23,972 nt of DNA, from NCBI GenBank assembly GCA_948938605.1, contig CARAIG010000076.1:1-23972 (forward strand). The letters are read 5' to 3'. A model generated the notes under the pieces. It did not search any database, had not been told where the DNA came from, and saw only the letters and a list, made by a program, of their open reading frames with translations. The translations under genes were made by a program, and so were the position numbers. Shown piece after piece: positions 22,043-23,972 of this stretch. Positions within the stretch are counted from its first letter, which is position 1; every line of letters starts with the position of its first letter. Origin of the DNA: an uncultured Eubacteriales bacterium. GTDB lineage: Bacteria; Bacillota; Clostridia; Christensenellales; CAG-314.

Positions 22043-23959
22043 TTACATATCGGAAGATTTTTCCGCAATTTCCTTTGCGAGTTTTGCAGCAAAATCGTCA
22101 AAACTCATTACGCCCTGATCGCCGTTTTTACGGTTACGGACAGCGACAGAACCCGACTCGCGTTCCTTTTCGCCAAGTACCAACATATAGGGTATCTTTT
22201 GAAGTTGCGCTTCGCGGATGCGGTATCCCATTTTTTCGTTACGGTCGTCGACGTCGGCACGTATGCCTTGCGCCAATAATTTGTCGCATACCGAATGGGC
22301 GTACTCTATTTGATTTTCCGAGATTGGTATAATTTTAACTTGTTCGGGAGCAAGCCACAAGGGGAATGCACCGGCATAGTGTTCGGTCAAAATTGCAATA
22401 AAGCGTTCGATACTGCCGAATACTACGCGGTGAATCATAACGGGACGGTGTTTTTCGCCGTCTTGCCCAACGTAAGTAAGATCAAAGCGTTCGGGCATTT
22501 GGAAGTCTAACTGTATTGTTCCGCACTGCCAGGTGCGTCCGATACTGTCTTCCAAATGGAAGTCGATTTTGGGTCCGTAAAACGCACCGTCGCCTTCATT
22601 TATTTCGTACTTTTTGCCCAAAGTATTCAACGCTCTTTCAAGGGCGTTAGTCGCAGTTTCCCATTGTTCGTCTGTGCCCATGCTGTCTTCGGGACGGGTA
22701 GAAAGTTCCAACTTATACTTGAAGCCGAACACACTGTAAAAGCCGTCTATAAGCCTTACAACGCCTTCAATTTCACTTTCAATCTGTTCGGGCGTCATAA
22801 AGATATGAGCATCGTCCTGTGTAAAGCATCTAACGCGCATAAGTCCGTGCAACGCACCGGATAATTCGTGACGGTGAACAAGTCCCAACTCCGCCATACG
22901 TTCGGGCAAGTCGCGGTAACTGTGCGGTTTACGTCTGTATGCCAACATTCCGCCGGGGCAATTCATAGGCTTAATTGCGTAATCTTCGTCATCGATTTTA
23001 ACTACGTACATATTGTCTTTGTAGTGATCCCAGTGTCCGCTGCGGTGCCACAATTCTTGATTAAGGATCATCGGAGTTTTAACTTCTTCATATCCCGCCT
23101 TTGTATGTTCTTCGCGCCAAAAACTTTCCAGTTGATTACGCAAAATCATTCCTTTGGGGAAGAAAAACGGAAAACCGGGTCCTTCATCGAAAATATCGAA
23201 CAAATCGAGTTCCCTGCCCAACTTTCTATGGTCGCGTCGTTTAGCTTCCTCCAAACGCGCAATATACTCGTCCAATTCCGCCTTCTTTTCAAATGCCGTT
23301 CCGTAAATACGTGTCAGCATTTTGTTTTTAGTATCCCCGCGCCAATACGCGCCGGCAATGCTTGTAAGTTTAAACACTTTAAGTTTTCCCGTAGATGTCA
23401 TGTGCGGTCCGCGGCACAAATCGACATAATCGCCTTGACGGTAAAGCGATACGGTATCTGCATCCAATTCGGACAATATTTCCACTTTGTACCAATCGCC
23501 GTGCTTTTTGAAAAATTCAATTGCACTGCTGCGAGACATTTCTTCGCGGACAATAGGCAAATCTTCCTTGACGATTTTATTCATTTCCGCTTCGATTTTA
23601 TCTAAGTCTTCCGGGGCAATTTGCGCACCTTCAAAGTCAATATCGTAATAAAAACCGTTTTTAATTGACGGTCCTATTGCAAATTTGGCATTTTTCCAAA
23701 TACGGGATATTGCCTGCGCCATCAAGTGCGCCGTCGAATGTCTGAGCACTGCTAAACCTTCTTCGTTTTTAAGCGTAAACACTTTAAACGCAGCGTTGCT
23801 GTCAATAACTTTGGACAACTGACACATAACTCCGTCAACTTCGGCACAGACGGCGTTGCGCGCAAGCCCCTGCGAAATGCTTTCGGCAACTTGCAAGCAA
23901 GTAACAGGCTTATCAAAACTCTTTACGCTTCCATCAGGTAATGTAATCTTAATTGACAT
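22043..23959 (-). CDS. thrS: threonyl-tRNA synthetase
   Basis: The 638-residue enzyme is complete. It has a TGS domain (1-62), an editing domain with HSTAH (H74, H78) and CRGPH (C182, H186) that removes mischarged serine, and a class II catalytic core with MNCPGG (zinc ligand C334), the motif 2 region VHRHELSGALHGLMRVR, H385 in DDAHIF, and motif 3 near HRVVFGSIERF. A C-terminal anticodon-binding domain (about 535-638) follows. The start at 23959 has GGAGG nine bases upstream, at the window edge, so any T-box leader lies outside. No terminator hairpin is seen before the infC promoter. Confidence 0.98.
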   Translation of the reverse strand: MSIKITLPDGSVKSFDKPVTCLQVAESISQGLARNAVCAEVDGVMCQLSKVIDSNAAFKVFTLKNEEGLAVLRHSTAHLMAQAISRIWKNAKFAIGPSIKNGFYYDIDFEGAQIAPEDLDKIEAEMNKIVKEDLPIVREEMSRSSAIEFFKKHGDWYKVEILSELDADTVSLYRQGDYVDLCRGPHMTSTGKLKVFKLTSIAGAYWRGDTKNKMLTRIYGTAFEKKAELDEYIARLEEAKRRDHRKLGRELDLFDIFDEGPGFPFFFPKGMILRNQLESFWREEHTKAGYEEVKTPMILNQELWHRSGHWDHYKDNMYVVKIDDEDYAIKPMNCPGGMLAYRRKPHSYRDLPERMAELGLVHRHELSGALHGLMRVRCFTQDDAHIFMTPEQIESEIEGVVRLIDGFYSVFGFKYKLELSTRPEDSMGTDEQWETATNALERALNTLGKKYEINEGDGAFYGPKIDFHLEDSIGRTWQCGTIQLDFQMPERFDLTYVGQDGEKHRPVMIHRVVFGSIERFIAILTEHYAGAFPLWLAPEQVKIIPISENQIEYAHSVCDKLLAQGIRADVDDRNEKMGYRIREAQLQKIPYMLVLGEKERESGSVAVRNRKNGDQGVMSFDDFAAKLAKEIAEKSSDM

Positions 23960-23972
23960 ATTTTATCCTCCA

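Overview
The window looks like a chromosomal segment of a Gram-positive, probably anaerobic bacterium of the class Clostridia. It is AT-rich, TGA is used as a stop, and consensus -35/-10 promoters and AGGAGG-type ribosome binding sites are common. The order thrS / infC-rpmI-rplT / trmH-yebC / ruvCAB-queA-tgt / yajC-TIGR04086-secD / recJ-rel-hemZ is the usual clostridial core order. Absence of secF, and of the small SCIFF peptide and its radical-SAM partner that often sit near TIGR04086 and secD, suggests a reduced gut lineage such as an uncultured Christensenellales-like group. That placement is inference. All core genes lie on the minus strand, so transcription runs right to left.

Right to left: threonyl-tRNA synthetase; a promoter and attenuator-type leader feeding infC (AUU start), rpmI and rplT, closed by a terminator; a SpoU-family rRNA methyltransferase and YebC; a plus-strand cassette of three paralogous zinc-ribbon membrane proteins with its own promoter and terminator, placed between yebC and ruvC; ruvC-ruvA-ruvB-queA-tgt (Holliday-junction processing plus queuosine synthesis); yajC and a TIGR04086 membrane protein; a divergent SecD-like protein as a single-gene unit; and recJ-rel-hemZ plus a DUF3810 metalloprotease-like membrane protein in tight succession.

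Left of 3.6 kb the core gives way to an RNA and accessory region. Eight tRNA genes (Gly-TCC, Arg-TCT, His-GTG, Gln-TTG, Lys-TTT, Lys-CTT, Leu-TAG, Gly-GCC in transcription order) follow one consensus promoter. Three truncated copies of tRNA-Gly 3' ends lie just downstream of the intact tRNA-Gly genes, which suggests repeated duplication or recombination at tRNA-Gly 3' ends. Beyond them come a Phd/YefM-RelE/ParE toxin-antitoxin pair that abuts a 5'-truncated RHS-repeat gene, and a small membrane protein, cut by the window edge, that is placed where an RHS immunity gene would be.

Most likely to be new: the zinc-ribbon membrane trio, the SecD homologue lacking its conserved transmembrane aspartate and SecF partner, the truncated tRNA-Gly units, and the hairpin that buries the TIGR04086 ribosome binding site.
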